Assembly (NCBI GenBank): GCA_026786065.1
Contig: JAJAYS010000089.1
Coordinates: forward strand, 1-9,515
Reading direction: 5' to 3'
DNA from: Polaromonas sp.
GTDB taxonomy: Bacteria; Pseudomonadota; Gammaproteobacteria; Burkholderiales; Burkholderiaceae_C
Length of the DNA: 9,515 nucleotides
In this document: positions 1 through 9,372 of the stretch, piece after piece
How the letters are laid out: every line of letters starts with the position of its first letter
Numbering within the stretch: position 1 is the stretch's first letter
Made by a program: the position numbers and the translations under genes
Notes under the pieces: model-generated
Seen by the model: only the letters and a program-made list of their open reading frames with translations
Told to the model about the DNA's origin: nothing
Databases searched by the model: none

Positions 1-781
1 GAGTAGCAGTGCGTCAGCACGTCGCCGGGCCGGAGCAGATCGAGAATCTGCGACATCAGCGCGCGGTCTGCCACGCCGCCGATGTGGCACATCACCTTGG
101 CCGGCACCCCCGAGCGCTCGCAGGCCAGGATGGCGCGCTGCAGCGGCTCCAGCCCGTGGCGGGCGATCACGTTCTCGCTCATGCGCACCTTGATGCCGAG
201 GACCATGTCGGCGTTCTCCGCGACGGCGCGCGCAGCGGCATCGACGTTCGCGTAGTCGTGTTGAACAGCTCGGGCACCGGGAAGCCGGCCAGCCCGGCGA
301 TGGCGATGTGCACGAAGGCGAACTGGCGCGTGCGCGAAGCCGGCACGATAAAGCGGCGGTACGCGGCGAAGTTGTTGGCGCCCGCATCGCCGGCCGACAC
401 CACCGTCGTCGTGCACTGGTGCGCCACCAGTTCATCGGCCGGAATGCCGATGCCCGAGCCGTAGGGATAGGTGTGGCAGTGCAGATCGATCAGGCCGGGC
501 GTCACCAGCTTGCCGCCTGCGTCCATCACGCGCAGTGCGCGTTCGGCGGCAATGCTGGGCTCGATTGCCTCGATCAGCCCGAAGCGGATGCCGATATCGC
601 GCTTGCCCGAAAGGCCGGTGCCGGCATCGAGCGTGTTGGCGTTGCGCACCAGCAGATCGAACTTGTCGTTGGCACCCATCGCCGCGAGCACCGCGCCGGG
701 CAGCGCTCCGAGCGCGGCGAAGGAGGCGAGCGAGGCGCCGGTCTGGATGAATTGCCGGCGTTTGGCGAGGTCTGTGTGCAT
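1..781 (-). pseudogene. Tat-exported amidohydrolase (metallo-deacetylase type), 5' part, frameshifted
   Basis: Probable metal-dependent hydrolase of the amidohydrolase superfamily; substrate unknown. Reading starts at 781. Residues 1-35 form a Tat-like signal (KRRQFIQ at 7-13, then a hydrophobic Ala/Leu stretch), so it is probably exported to the periplasm. The metal motif DLHCH puts His101 and His103 at the end of strand 1, and a TTTVVSAGDAGA segment follows near 124-135. After VPELFN (residue 174) the frame breaks. The next frame, from 257 down, resumes family-like sequence starting DYANVDAAARAV, with a GIKVR lysine (candidate carboxylated metal-bridging Lys), VMCHIGG and LTHCYS (candidate metal His), and stays open to the left edge. 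Uncorrected, the first frame stops at 179. The shift equals one missing or two extra bases, so this is either a pseudogene or a sequencing error. The family is about 400 residues, so roughly 140 or more lie outside the window. No good ribosome-binding site precedes the ATG. Confidence 0.85.
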
Positions 782-874
782 GGTGGCTTTGTTTGGGGTT
801 GTCCGGGGGTGCTGCGGATCAGGCTGACGCTAACGCGCTGCCGGCAAGGCGGTCAAGCGCGGATTCCCCACCTG

Positions 875-919
875 AAGCGGCGACCCTGCGGGCCGCAACC
901 GCTTTTTAGCAACAAAAAG
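875..919. other. Paired hairpins in the amidohydrolase leader
   Basis: AAGCGG (875-880) can pair with CCGCTT (899-904), with an inner CCC/GGG pairing. The overlapping CTTTTT (902-907) can pair with AAAAAG (914-919). The two stems share bases 902-904, so they are mutually exclusive. They lie in the leader of the minus-strand amidohydrolase, where no convincing -35/-10 pair could be found. On the plus strand the first stem plus T-run looks terminator-like, but no plus-strand gene ends there. Significance is uncertain. Confidence 0.3.
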
Positions 920-942
920 TACTTCTGACCAAATAGAAACGG

Positions 943-968
943 GCGTAAGCAGCTATGAATTACATAGC
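943..968. repeat. Hairpin repeat, copy A
   Basis: A GCGTAAGCAGCTAT block runs into a hairpin with arms GCTATG (952-957) and CATAGC (963-968) around a 5-base loop. A second copy with the same layout lies at 6408-6433. The similarity extends weakly leftward to about 913. The sequence resembles a short intergenic repeat I recall from Comamonadaceae genomes; that link is from memory. Confidence 0.7.
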
Positions 969-979
969 GGCCAAGCCGC

Positions 980-1002
980 AAAAAAGCCCGTCGAAACGGG
1001 CT
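980..1002 (-). terminator. Rho-independent terminator of ssb
   Basis: Read on the minus strand, a perfect 7-bp stem (AGCCCGT paired with ACGGGCT, 1002-996 and 991-985) closes a TTCG tetraloop and is followed by a run of T (985-980). It starts 25 bases after the ssb stop codon and ends before the amidohydrolase, so it closes the MFS-ssb transcript. Confidence 0.9.
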
Positions 1003-1026
1003 CCTTGCGCATCGGACGAGGTCAGC

Positions 1027-1530
1027 TCAGAACGGAATGTCGTCGTCCATGTCGTCAAAGCCGCTGGCGGCTTTTGCGGGTGGCGCGGGTCGCCCGGCAG
1101 GCGGGCGGGCGGCGGGCGCGGCCGAGCGCTGCGGCGATGCGTAGCCGCCGCCATCCGGGCCGCCGCCGTCGTCCTGGCCACCGCCACCCATGCCCTGGCG
1201 GCTGCCCAGCATCTGCATCTGGTCGGCGCGGATTTCGGTGGTGTATTTGTCCACGCCGTCCTTGTCGGTCCACTTGCGGGTGCGCAGAGAGCCTTCAACG
1301 TACACCTGCGAGCCCTTGCGCAGGTACTGGCCGACGATTTCAGCGAGCCGGCCATTGAAGGTGATGCGGTGCCATTCGGTGGCCTCCTTTGCCTCGCCGG
1401 TCTGCTTGTCCTTCCACTTGTCGGTGGTCGCGACGGTGACGTTGGCGATCTGGTCGCCGTTCGGGAAGCTGCGCATTTCGGGGTCTTTGCCGAGATTGCC
1501 GACGACGATGACTTTGTTGACGGATGCCAT
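1027..1530 (-). CDS. ssb: Single-stranded DNA-binding protein SSB
   Basis: Coats single-stranded DNA in replication, recombination and repair, normally as a tetramer, and recruits partners through its C-terminal tip. The 167-residue protein has an OB fold over about residues 1-110, starting [15 protein letters not shown]. Trp39, Trp53 and Trp87 match the DNA-stacking tryptophans of E. coli SSB (40, 54, 88), and the EWHRITFNG and LRTRKWTD signatures are intact. A Gly-, Pro- and Ala-rich linker (about 113-155) leads to the acidic tip DDMDDDIPF, which is complete. The ATG at 1530 is preceded by AGGAGA at good spacing, which rules out the longer upstream frame. It lies 32 bp downstream of the MFS stop on the same strand, so co-transcription is likely, and a strong terminator follows. 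Length and domain order are normal for the family. Confidence 0.98.
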   Translation of the reverse strand: MASVNKVIVVGNLGKDPEMRSFPNGDQIANVTVATTDKWKDKQTGEAKEATEWHRITFNGRLAEIVGQYLRKGSQVYVEGSLRTRKWTDKDGVDKYTTEIRADQMQMLGSRQGMGGGGQDDGGGPDGGGYASPQRSAAPAARPPAGRPAPPAKAASGFDDMDDDIPF

Positions 1531-1535
1531 GGGTT

Positions 1536-1544
1536 GGATCTCCT
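1536..1544 (-). promoter_or_regulatory. Ribosome-binding site of ssb
   Basis: On the minus strand, a CAGGAGATC block lies about 8 bases before the ATG at 1530. It is the clearest Shine-Dalgarno sequence on the minus strand of this window and fixes the ssb start. Confidence 0.8.
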
Positions 1545-1562
1545 GAATCTTGGAAAAGCAGT

Positions 1563-2903
1563 TTAACTGGCTGGCCCCGGCCGGGCTGGCTGGGCGGGCG
1601 AAGCTGGATTTTCTGCCGCGGTGCCGCCGGCAAAATTGGCCCCTTCCGGCCGTGCCAGGGGCCGCGAACCCCGCGCTGCCGGCAGCGTGACGGCCTTCAT
1701 CGGCCACGCCACCAGCAGCCACAGCAGCATCAGCGCCGCGCAGCCGACGAACAGGCCAGGGGCGCCGTAGGCTTTGGTGACCCAGCCACCTAGCGCGCCG
1801 CCGACAAAGAACCCCAGCGACTGCAAACTGTTGTACACACCCAGCGCTGCACCGCGCGCTTCGGCCGGCGCCAGCCGCGAGGCCATGCTGGGCTGGCTGG
1901 CTTCGAGCACGTTAAAGCCAACGAAAAACACGAAGAGCAGCGCCGCCAGCGGGGCCAGCGACGGGCCGGCCCAAACGAAGCCGAGTTGCACCAGAAATAG
2001 CATCCCGATGGCCGACAGAAACACCGCGCGCAGATAGCCGCGCTTTTCCAGCCTGAACAGCGTCAGCCCCATCAGCAGAAACGACGCCAGCACCGCAGGC
2101 AGATAGATTTGCCAGTGGCGCGCCTGCTCCAGCCCGGCCGCCACCAGCAGGGCCGGAACCGCCAGCCACATGGCCAGTTGCACCGCGTGCAGGATGAACA
2201 CGCCGAAGTCCAGCCGCAGCAGGGCCGGGTTGCGCAGCACTTCGCGCAGGCCGTTGCCGGTTTGTGGGCCCGCCGTTGTGGGGCCGGGAGCGGCCGGAGG
2301 TGCCGGCGCTTCGGGCACCCACCAGACGACCACCGCGATGCCGCCCAGTGCCAGCGCACCGGTCAGCGCAAAAATGCCGTGCAGCCCGATAGCGGCCGCC
2401 AGCACCGGGGCCAGCAGCAAAGACAGCGCAAACATCAGCGCAATACTGCCGCCGACCAGCGCCATCGCCTTGGTGCGAACCTGGTCGCGGGTCGAGTCGG
2501 CCAGCAGCGCGGTCACCGCCGCCGAAATTGCCCCGGCTCCCTGGAGCGAGCGGCCGGCGATCAGCCAGTTCAGGTCGGGGGCCCAGGCGGCAATGAAGCT
2601 GCCCAGTGCAAAGATCAGCAGGCCGGCGACGATCACCGGTTTGCGGCCCCACCAGTCCGATGCGATGCCGAACGGAATCTGCAGCAGGCCCTGCGTCAGC
2701 CCGTAAATGCCCATCGCCAGCCCGACCCGCGCCGGGTCGTCGCCGCCGGGGTAGCGCGCCGCTTCGAGTGCGAACACCGGCAGCACCAGAAAAAGCCCCA
2801 GCATGCGCAGCGCAAAAATCGACGCCAGCGAGGCACTGGCCCGGCGCTCGGTCGGGGTCATGGCGTCTGGCGGGGCCACAGTGGCGGATGGGGAGAGCGG
2901 CAT
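1563..2903 (-). CDS. MFS transporter, YajR-like drug-efflux type
   Basis: Inner-membrane proton-coupled transporter of the major facilitator superfamily, probably an exporter; substrate unknown. The 446-residue protein has about twelve hydrophobic segments. The first begins at [18 protein letters not shown] (30-47), a typical start for this subfamily, followed by [24 protein letters not shown] motif [12 protein letters not shown], sits in the loop between helices 2 and 3 (79-89). A low-complexity central loop rich in Pro and Ala separates the two six-helix halves. The last helix is followed by about 45 residues of Pro/Ala-rich tail, so the C-terminal YAM domain of E. coli YajR is absent. The start is uncertain: ATG 2903 is used here, but ATG 2861 (MTPTERRAS) is also plausible and neither has a good ribosome-binding site. 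It is divergent from uvrA and probably co-transcribed with ssb. Confidence 0.93.
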   Translation of the reverse strand: MPLSPSATVAPPDAMTPTERRASASLASIFALRMLGLFLVLPVFALEAARYPGGDDPARVGLAMGIYGLTQGLLQIPFGIASDWWGRKPVIVAGLLIFALGSFIAAWAPDLNWLIAGRSLQGAGAISAAVTALLADSTRDQVRTKAMALVGGSIALMFALSLLLAPVLAAAIGLHGIFALTGALALGGIAVVVWWVPEAPAPPAAPGPTTAGPQTGNGLREVLRNPALLRLDFGVFILHAVQLAMWLAVPALLVAAGLEQARHWQIYLPAVLASFLLMGLTLFRLEKRGYLRAVFLSAIGMLFLVQLGFVWAGPSLAPLAALLFVFFVGFNVLEASQPSMASRLAPAEARGAALGVYNSLQSLGFFVGGALGGWVTKAYGAPGLFVGCAALMLLWLLVAWPMKAVTLPAARGSRPLARPEGANFAGGTAAENPASPAQPARPGPAS

Positions 2904-2980
2904 GGCGATTTTGTGAAGCGCCGATTCTCCCTTATCGCGGTGCCGTTCCGGCGCCGGCCGCCGCACCGCGCAGTGCTCGC

Positions 2981-2986
2981 TATGAT
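2981..2986 (+). promoter_or_regulatory. uvrA: Possible -10 box for uvrA
   Basis: TATGAT matches the sigma-70 -10 consensus at five of six bases and lies on the uvrA side of the divergent region. The sequence 16-18 bases upstream is GC-rich with no recognisable -35, so the call is weak. If it is real, transcription would begin near 2993 and the two overlapping ATG codons at 2982 and 2985 could not be the uvrA start. Confidence 0.3.
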
Positions 2987-3120
2987 GAAAGGTTTCCCCA
3001 CTACGCCCGACGTGAACTCTGCATCCGACCCCGAACGCTCCGGCATTGACCAAGCAGAATCCAGCACCGACGGTGGCCGCAGCGCGGGGACGCCCCAAGC
3101 AAGGCAAGCCCCCCCGGGAA

Positions 3121-3155
3121 GCAGAGAGCCGGACGAAGTGGGCGAACCTGGGGAG
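3121..3155 (+). repeat. GC-rich direct repeat, copy 1 upstream of uvrA
   Basis: Matches 3223-3257 at 30 of 35 positions, exactly 102 bases apart. The shared core is GCAGAGAGCC, two variable bases, then ACGAAGTGGGCGAAC. Both copies are preceded by a C-run followed by a G-run. This copy appears to be the more degenerate, as its C/G-run is imperfect. Confidence 0.85.
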
Positions 3156-3166
3156 TATTCAGCCGG

Positions 3167-3184
3167 GCAGGGGCCGCGGAACCG
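3167..3184 (+). repeat. GCAGGGGCCGCGG repeat block, copy near uvrA
   Basis: Matches 9473-9490 at 17 of 18 positions. It lies between the two 35-base direct repeats and probably forms the left part of one longer element running to about 3257. Confidence 0.75.
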
Positions 3185-3222
3185 GCCTGGCCGGGCCGCA
3201 GGCACAGCGGCCCCCTCGGGGG

Positions 3223-3257
3223 GCAGAGAGCCACACGAAGTGGGCGAACGTGGGGGC
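3223..3257 (+). repeat. GC-rich direct repeat, copy 2, abutting uvrA
   Basis: Second copy of the 35-base repeat at 3121-3155, preceded by a CCCCCTCGGGGGG stem-like block (3211-3223). Its last bases include GGGGG (3252-3256), 7 bases before the TTG start of uvrA. That block can pair with the anti-Shine-Dalgarno sequence if one G-U wobble is allowed, so the repeat may supply the ribosome-binding site. Confidence 0.85.
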
Positions 3258-3263
3258 CATATC

Positions 3264-6323
<3,060 letters not shown>

Positions 6324-6407
6324 GACGAAGCCGCATGTTGCGCACCCGATACAGCCGCGTAGCGGCAAAAACCTAAGCAAATACTCGCTGTAATCCATTA
6401 AGCACGA

Positions 6408-6433
6408 GCGTTAGCAGCTATTGAAATAATAGC
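6408..6433. repeat. Hairpin repeat, copy B
   Basis: GCGTTAGCAGCTAT matches copy A (943-956) at 13 of 14 positions and leads into arms GCTATT (6417-6422) and AATAGC (6428-6433) around a 5-base loop. The last base pair of the stem differs from copy A on both sides (G-C in A, T-A in B), so pairing is preserved. Weak similarity continues leftward to about 6374. Confidence 0.7.
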
Positions 6434-6483
6434 GACTGCGGGTCGGTGAAGAGCACCTTGGGCGCGGGGTTAATCCCCATTGA

Positions 6484-6523
6484 GCGGTCCCGGACCGCGC
6501 ACAAAATGGCTTGCCGGACCGGC
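6484..6523. promoter_or_regulatory. Operator-like palindromes upstream of the importer operon
   Basis: GCGGTCC-C-GGACCGC (6484-6498) and GCCGG-A-CCGGC (6513-6523) are odd-centred palindromes. Each contains CCGGACCG (6490-6497 and 6514-6521), 24 bases apart. They end 18 bases before the sigma-54 promoter match. They could be binding sites of an unknown regulator; in DNA this GC-rich, chance is also possible. Confidence 0.35.
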
Positions 6524-6539
6524 TTGGTGCGGCCTGCGC

Positions 6540-6555
6540 AGGCACGGTTGATGCA
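6540..6555 (+). promoter_or_regulatory. Sigma-54 (-24/-12) promoter of the ABC importer operon
   Basis: AGGCACG-N4-ATGCA compares with the sigma-54 consensus TGGCACG-N4-TTGCA. The invariant GG (6541-6542) and GC (6553-6554) are exactly ten bases apart, and only the first T and one T of TTGC differ. Transcription would start near 6565-6567, giving a leader of about 55 bases before the TTG start at 6621. This also argues against using the ATG at 6555 as the gene start. Confidence 0.6.
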
Positions 6556-6609
6556 TGCAGCGCGAGTCTCACCGCTGGTGGCTTAGTTCCCGGCACCCCA
6601 CTTCCAATC

Positions 6610-6614
6610 AGGAG
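6610..6614 (+). promoter_or_regulatory. Ribosome-binding site that sets a TTG start
   Basis: AGGAG ends six bases before the in-frame TTG at 6621. No ATG or GTG lies at a suitable distance, so this site decides the start of the binding-protein gene. Confidence 0.8.
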
Positions 6615-6620
6615 CTTGTC

Positions 6621-8246
6621 TTGAAAACTTCGCCGCGCTTTCCCGCCCTTCCCAGGTCTTTCACGCGCCGCACGCTGTGTGCCGGTGCGGCGGCGGCCAT
6701 GCTGGCGAGTTTCAGCCCGGCATCACTCGCCGCGACGCCGAAAGACACGCTGGTGATCGCCTGGGCCATGGACGACATCATCACGATGGATCCGGGCGAA
6801 GCCTTCGAAATTTCAGCCGGCGAGGTCATGGGCAATTCCTATGACCGGCTGTTGCGCTACGAAGTCGCCGACCCGTCCAAACTGGTCTCCGATCTGGCCA
6901 GCAGCTGGGCGGTTTCAAGCGATGGCAAGACCTACACCTTTGAGCTCAAACCCAACCTCAAATTCGCGTCCGGCAACCCGATCACCGCGGAAGACGTGGC
7001 GTTTTCGTTTGCCCGCGCGGTGCAGATCGACAAGTCGCCGGCTTTTATCCTGACGCAATTCGGTTTGACCAAGGCCAACGTCGCCGAGAAGGTCAAGGCC
7101 ACCGGGCCGCTGACGTTGACGTTTGAGACCGACAAGAGCTATGCGCCGACTTTCGTTTACAACTGCCTGACGGCCAACGTCGCGTCGGTGGTCGACAAGA
7201 AGCTGGTGATGTCGAAAGAAGTCAACGGCGACCTCGGCTATGCCTGGCTGAAGACCAACTATGCCGGCTCCGGCCCGCTGAAGCTGCGCGAATGGCGCGC
7301 CAACGAGGTCGTCGCACTGGAGCGCAACGACAACTACTGGGGTGAAAAGTCGAAGATGACCCGCGTGCTGTACCGCCATGTCAAGGAAGCGTCGAGTCAG
7401 CGCCTGCAGCTTGAAAAAGGCGACATCGACATCGCGCGCAACCTGTCGCCGGAAGACCTCGCGGCAATGGCCAGCAACAAGTCGATCAAGACCACGTCGA
7501 CGCCGAAGGGCACCGTGTACTACATCGGCATGAACCAGAAGAATCCCAACCTGGCCAAGCCCGAGGTTCGCGAGGCGCTGAAGTGGCTGGTGGATTACGG
7601 CGCCATCGGCGACACGCTGATCAAAAACATCGGCATGGTGCACCAGAACTTCATGCCGGTCGGCCTGCTGGGTGCCAGCAAAGAGCAGCCGTACAAGCTC
7701 GATGTGGACAAGGCCAAAGCGCTGCTTGCCAAGGCCGGTCTGCCCAACGGCTTCAAGCTGACCATCGACATGCGCACCACGCAGCCGGTGCAGGGCATCA
7801 CCGAGGCATTCCAGCAGACCGCCAAGCGCGCGGGCGTCGAGATCGAGATCCTGCCTGGCGACGGCAAGCAGACGCTGACCAAGTACCGTGCCCGCACGCA
7901 CGACATGTACATCGGCCAGTGGGGCGCCGACTACTGGGATCCGCACACCAATGCCACCTTCGTGCAGAACCCCGACAACAGCGACGAGGCCAAGGCCAAG
8001 CCGCTGGCTTGGCGCAATGCATGGGCCACGCCCGAGCTGACCAAAAAAGCCGATGCCGCCGTGCTCGAGCGCGACGCCGGCAAACGCAAGCTGATGTACG
8101 AAGAGATGCAAGCCGACTTTCTCAAGAACAGCCCGTTCATCATGCTGTACCAGCAGCTGGAAACCTCGGCGTTGCGCAGCGACGTGAACAACTTCAAGAT
8201 CGGCCCGACCTCCGACTCGACCTACATGTTCAAGGTCACGAAGTAA
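6621..8246 (+). CDS. Periplasmic peptide-type ABC transporter substrate-binding protein (SBP family 5)
   Basis: Captures a substrate, probably a peptide or related compound, in the periplasm and delivers it to the permeases encoded downstream. The start is TTG 6621, with AGGAG six bases before it, giving 541 residues, normal for the DppA/OppA family. Residues 1-37 are a signal peptide with a twin-arginine-like FTRRTLC (14-20), an Ala-rich core and probable cleavage after SLA (35-37). The mature protein opens with DTLVIAWAMDDIITMDPGEAF, followed by YDRLLRYE, a WAVSSDGKTYTFELKPNLKFASGNPITAEDV block, SGPLKLREW and NDNYWG, all typical of the family. The QWGADYWDPHTNATFVQNPD segment sits where DppA places ligand contacts (GDPDNF in DppA). 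The differences suggest a ligand other than a simple dipeptide, but the substrate cannot be read from sequence. First gene of a likely sigma-54-driven operon; the permease start follows 4 bp after its stop. Confidence 0.95.
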   Translation: MKTSPRFPALPRSFTRRTLCAGAAAAMLASFSPASLAATPKDTLVIAWAMDDIITMDPGEAFEISAGEVMGNSYDRLLRYEVADPSKLVSDLASSWAVSSDGKTYTFELKPNLKFASGNPITAEDVAFSFARAVQIDKSPAFILTQFGLTKANVAEKVKATGPLTLTFETDKSYAPTFVYNCLTANVASVVDKKLVMSKEVNGDLGYAWLKTNYAGSGPLKLREWRANEVVALERNDNYWGEKSKMTRVLYRHVKEASSQRLQLEKGDIDIARNLSPEDLAAMASNKSIKTTSTPKGTVYYIGMNQKNPNLAKPEVREALKWLVDYGAIGDTLIKNIGMVHQNFMPVGLLGASKEQPYKLDVDKAKALLAKAGLPNGFKLTIDMRTTQPVQGITEAFQQTAKRAGVEIEILPGDGKQTLTKYRARTHDMYIGQWGADYWDPHTNATFVQNPDNSDEAKAKPLAWRNAWATPELTKKADAAVLERDAGKRKLMYEEMQADFLKNSPFIMLYQQLETSALRSDVNNFKIGPTSDSTYMFKVTK

Positions 8247-8250
8247 GCCG

Positions 8251-9372
8251 GTGCAGCCCGATCCTGCGCGCCCGACTGCGAATGCGACTGCGACGGGCGG
8301 CGCGGCGCTGGGCGCGGTGCCGGAGGCGGTCAAGCCGGCATCGCGCAACCGGCACGGGCGCTTCCTGCGCTCCTTCGGCAGCTTTCTGGCGGTTCTTTTC
8401 CTGACCTATCTGGGTTTGCTGGCGGTCACCTTCTTCATCGGCCGGGTGATGCCGATAGACCCGGTGCTGGCGATCGTCGGCGACCGCGCGCCCGAGCATG
8501 TGATTGCGCGTGTGCGCGAAGAACTTGGCCTGAACAAGCCGCTGTGGCAGCAGTTTTATATATACCTGAGCAAGGTGGCGCAGGGCGATTTCGGCACCTC
8601 GGTGCTGACCTCGAACCCGGTGATGCAGGACATCCGCCGCACCTTTCCGGCGACCATCGAACTGGCCACGCTGGGCATCGTTATCGGGGCGGGCCTTGGT
8701 GTGCCGCTGGGCGTCTGGGCGGCGGTGCGGCGCGGCGGCGTCGTCGATCAGATCGTGCGGGTGCTGGGGCTGATCGGCTATTCGGTGCCGATCTTCTGGC
8801 TCGGGTTGATGGGGCTGGTGTTGTTTTATGCCAAGCTGGGCTGGGTCGGCGGGCCGGGTCGGGTCGATGTGACTTACGAGTACACGCTGACTCCGGTCAC
8901 CGGCTTTTTGCTGATCGACGCAGCCCGCGCCGGCCAGTGGGACGCTTTCGGCAACGTGCTGTCGCATCTGATTCTGCCGGCCTCCCTGCTCGGCTATTTT
9001 TCGCTCGCCTACATCAGCCGCATGACGCGCTCCTTCATGCTTAATGAGCTGGCGCAGGAGTATGTGGTGGCGGCGCGTGCCAAGGGTCTGAGCGAGACCC
9101 GCATCATCTGGGCGCATGCGCTGAGGAATGCGATGGTGCCCCTGGTGACGGTAATTGCGCTGTCGTATGCCGGCCTGCTCGAAGGCTCGGTGCTGACCGA
9201 AACGGTTTTTGCCTGGCCCGGTCTCGGCCTGTACATCACCAACTCGCTGCAGAACGCCGACATGAACGCGGTGCTGGGCGACACGCTGGTGGTTGGTTCA
9301 GTGTTCATCGGATTGAATTTGTTGTCGGATCTGCTCTACAAACTGCTCGACCCGAGGACGCGCGTGCGATGA
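8251..9372 (+). CDS. Peptide-type ABC transporter permease, DppB/OppB-like
   Basis: Inner-membrane permease that pairs with a DppC-type partner to move the captured substrate. The GTG at 8251, 4 bp after the binding-protein stop, gives 373 residues. The first 40 are Ala/Pro/Arg-rich and cytoplasmic, longer than usual for DppB (about 340). Helix 1 is about 41-64 (SFLAVLFLTYLGLLAVTFFI). A periplasmic DppB-type region follows with GLNKPLWQQF and QGDFGTS (111-117), then RTFPATIELATLGIV at the start of helix 2. The ATPase-docking EAA loop runs from Glu270 (EYVVAARAKGLSETRIIWAH), followed by ALRNAMVPLVTVI and GSVLTETVFAWPGLG (312-326), the DppB signature. The stop overlaps the next start as ATGA (9369-9372), so translation is probably coupled. 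No strong Shine-Dalgarno precedes the GTG, so a later start cannot be excluded. DppB-like versus OppB- or GsiC-like cannot be settled here. Confidence 0.95.
   Translation: MQPDPARPTANATATGGAALGAVPEAVKPASRNRHGRFLRSFGSFLAVLFLTYLGLLAVTFFIGRVMPIDPVLAIVGDRAPEHVIARVREELGLNKPLWQQFYIYLSKVAQGDFGTSVLTSNPVMQDIRRTFPATIELATLGIVIGAGLGVPLGVWAAVRRGGVVDQIVRVLGLIGYSVPIFWLGLMGLVLFYAKLGWVGGPGRVDVTYEYTLTPVTGFLLIDAARAGQWDAFGNVLSHLILPASLLGYFSLAYISRMTRSFMLNELAQEYVVAARAKGLSETRIIWAHALRNAMVPLVTVIALSYAGLLEGSVLTETVFAWPGLGLYITNSLQNADMNAVLGDTLVVGSVFIGLNLLSDLLYKLLDPRTRVR

Larger units (their letters stand above)
2904..3263. other. Divergent control region between the MFS gene and uvrA, filled by repeats
   Basis: This stretch holds the 5' sides of two divergent genes. 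The left third (2904-2990) is ordinary intergenic DNA with a possible uvrA -10 box. From about 3085 it consists mainly of GC-rich repeat copies (see the repeat entries). The uvrA reading frame is open through all of it, so an annotation tool may start uvrA at ATG 2982, ATG 2985 or GTG 3012. No LexA-type box (CTGT-N8-ACAG) was found, unlike the SOS-controlled uvrA of E. coli. Confidence 0.7.
6324..6620. other. Intergenic region between uvrA and the ABC importer operon
   Basis: No supportable gene here; the short minus-strand frame at 6411-6596 has no recognisable content. It holds hairpin repeat copy B (6408-6433), a GC-rich block of palindromes and direct repeats (6484-6523), a sigma-54 promoter match (6540-6555) and the ribosome-binding site of the next gene (6610-6614). 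No rho-independent terminator for uvrA was seen on the plus strand. Confidence 0.75.

Noticed and set aside
2109..2981. Long open frame continuous with and upstream of uvrA
   Set aside because: It lies antisense to the MFS gene, its peptide is Gln/Arg/His-rich with no family features, and UvrA homology begins only at 3264. It is open because of high GC.
2904..2990. LexA/SOS box for uvrA or the MFS-ssb unit
   Set aside because: No CTGT-N8-ACAG-like sequence was found between the two divergent genes.
6354..6371. GCCGC-GTA-GCGGC hairpin followed by an A-run, as a possible uvrA terminator
   Set aside because: The tract after the stem is A rather than T on the plus strand, and on the minus strand the T-run precedes the stem, so it terminates neither way.
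6499..6514. NtrC-type site (GCACAAAATGG) upstream of the sigma-54 promoter
   Set aside because: Only the central AAAATGG fits the GCACC-N5-GGTGC consensus. The left half needs a one-base deletion and the right half does not match.
6524..6540. A second GG-N10-GC arrangement (TGGTGCG...GC) just upstream
   Set aside because: The GG/GC spacing fits, but the -12 part lacks TT and the -24 part differs from GGCACG. The element at 6540-6555 is much better.
6555..6620. ATG at 6555 as the start of the binding protein
   Set aside because: It lies on the -12 element of the probable promoter, adds 22 residues ahead of the signal peptide and has no ribosome-binding site, while TTG 6621 has a good one.
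6915..8348. 477-codon open frame antisense to the binding-protein gene
   Set aside because: It is a shadow of a clearly recognised SBP family 5 gene, with no ribosome-binding site and no family-like sequence.
8236..9117. 293-codon minus-strand open frame opposite the permease
   Set aside because: It mirrors the permease coding sequence and shows the same Arg/His/Gln-rich shadow composition.
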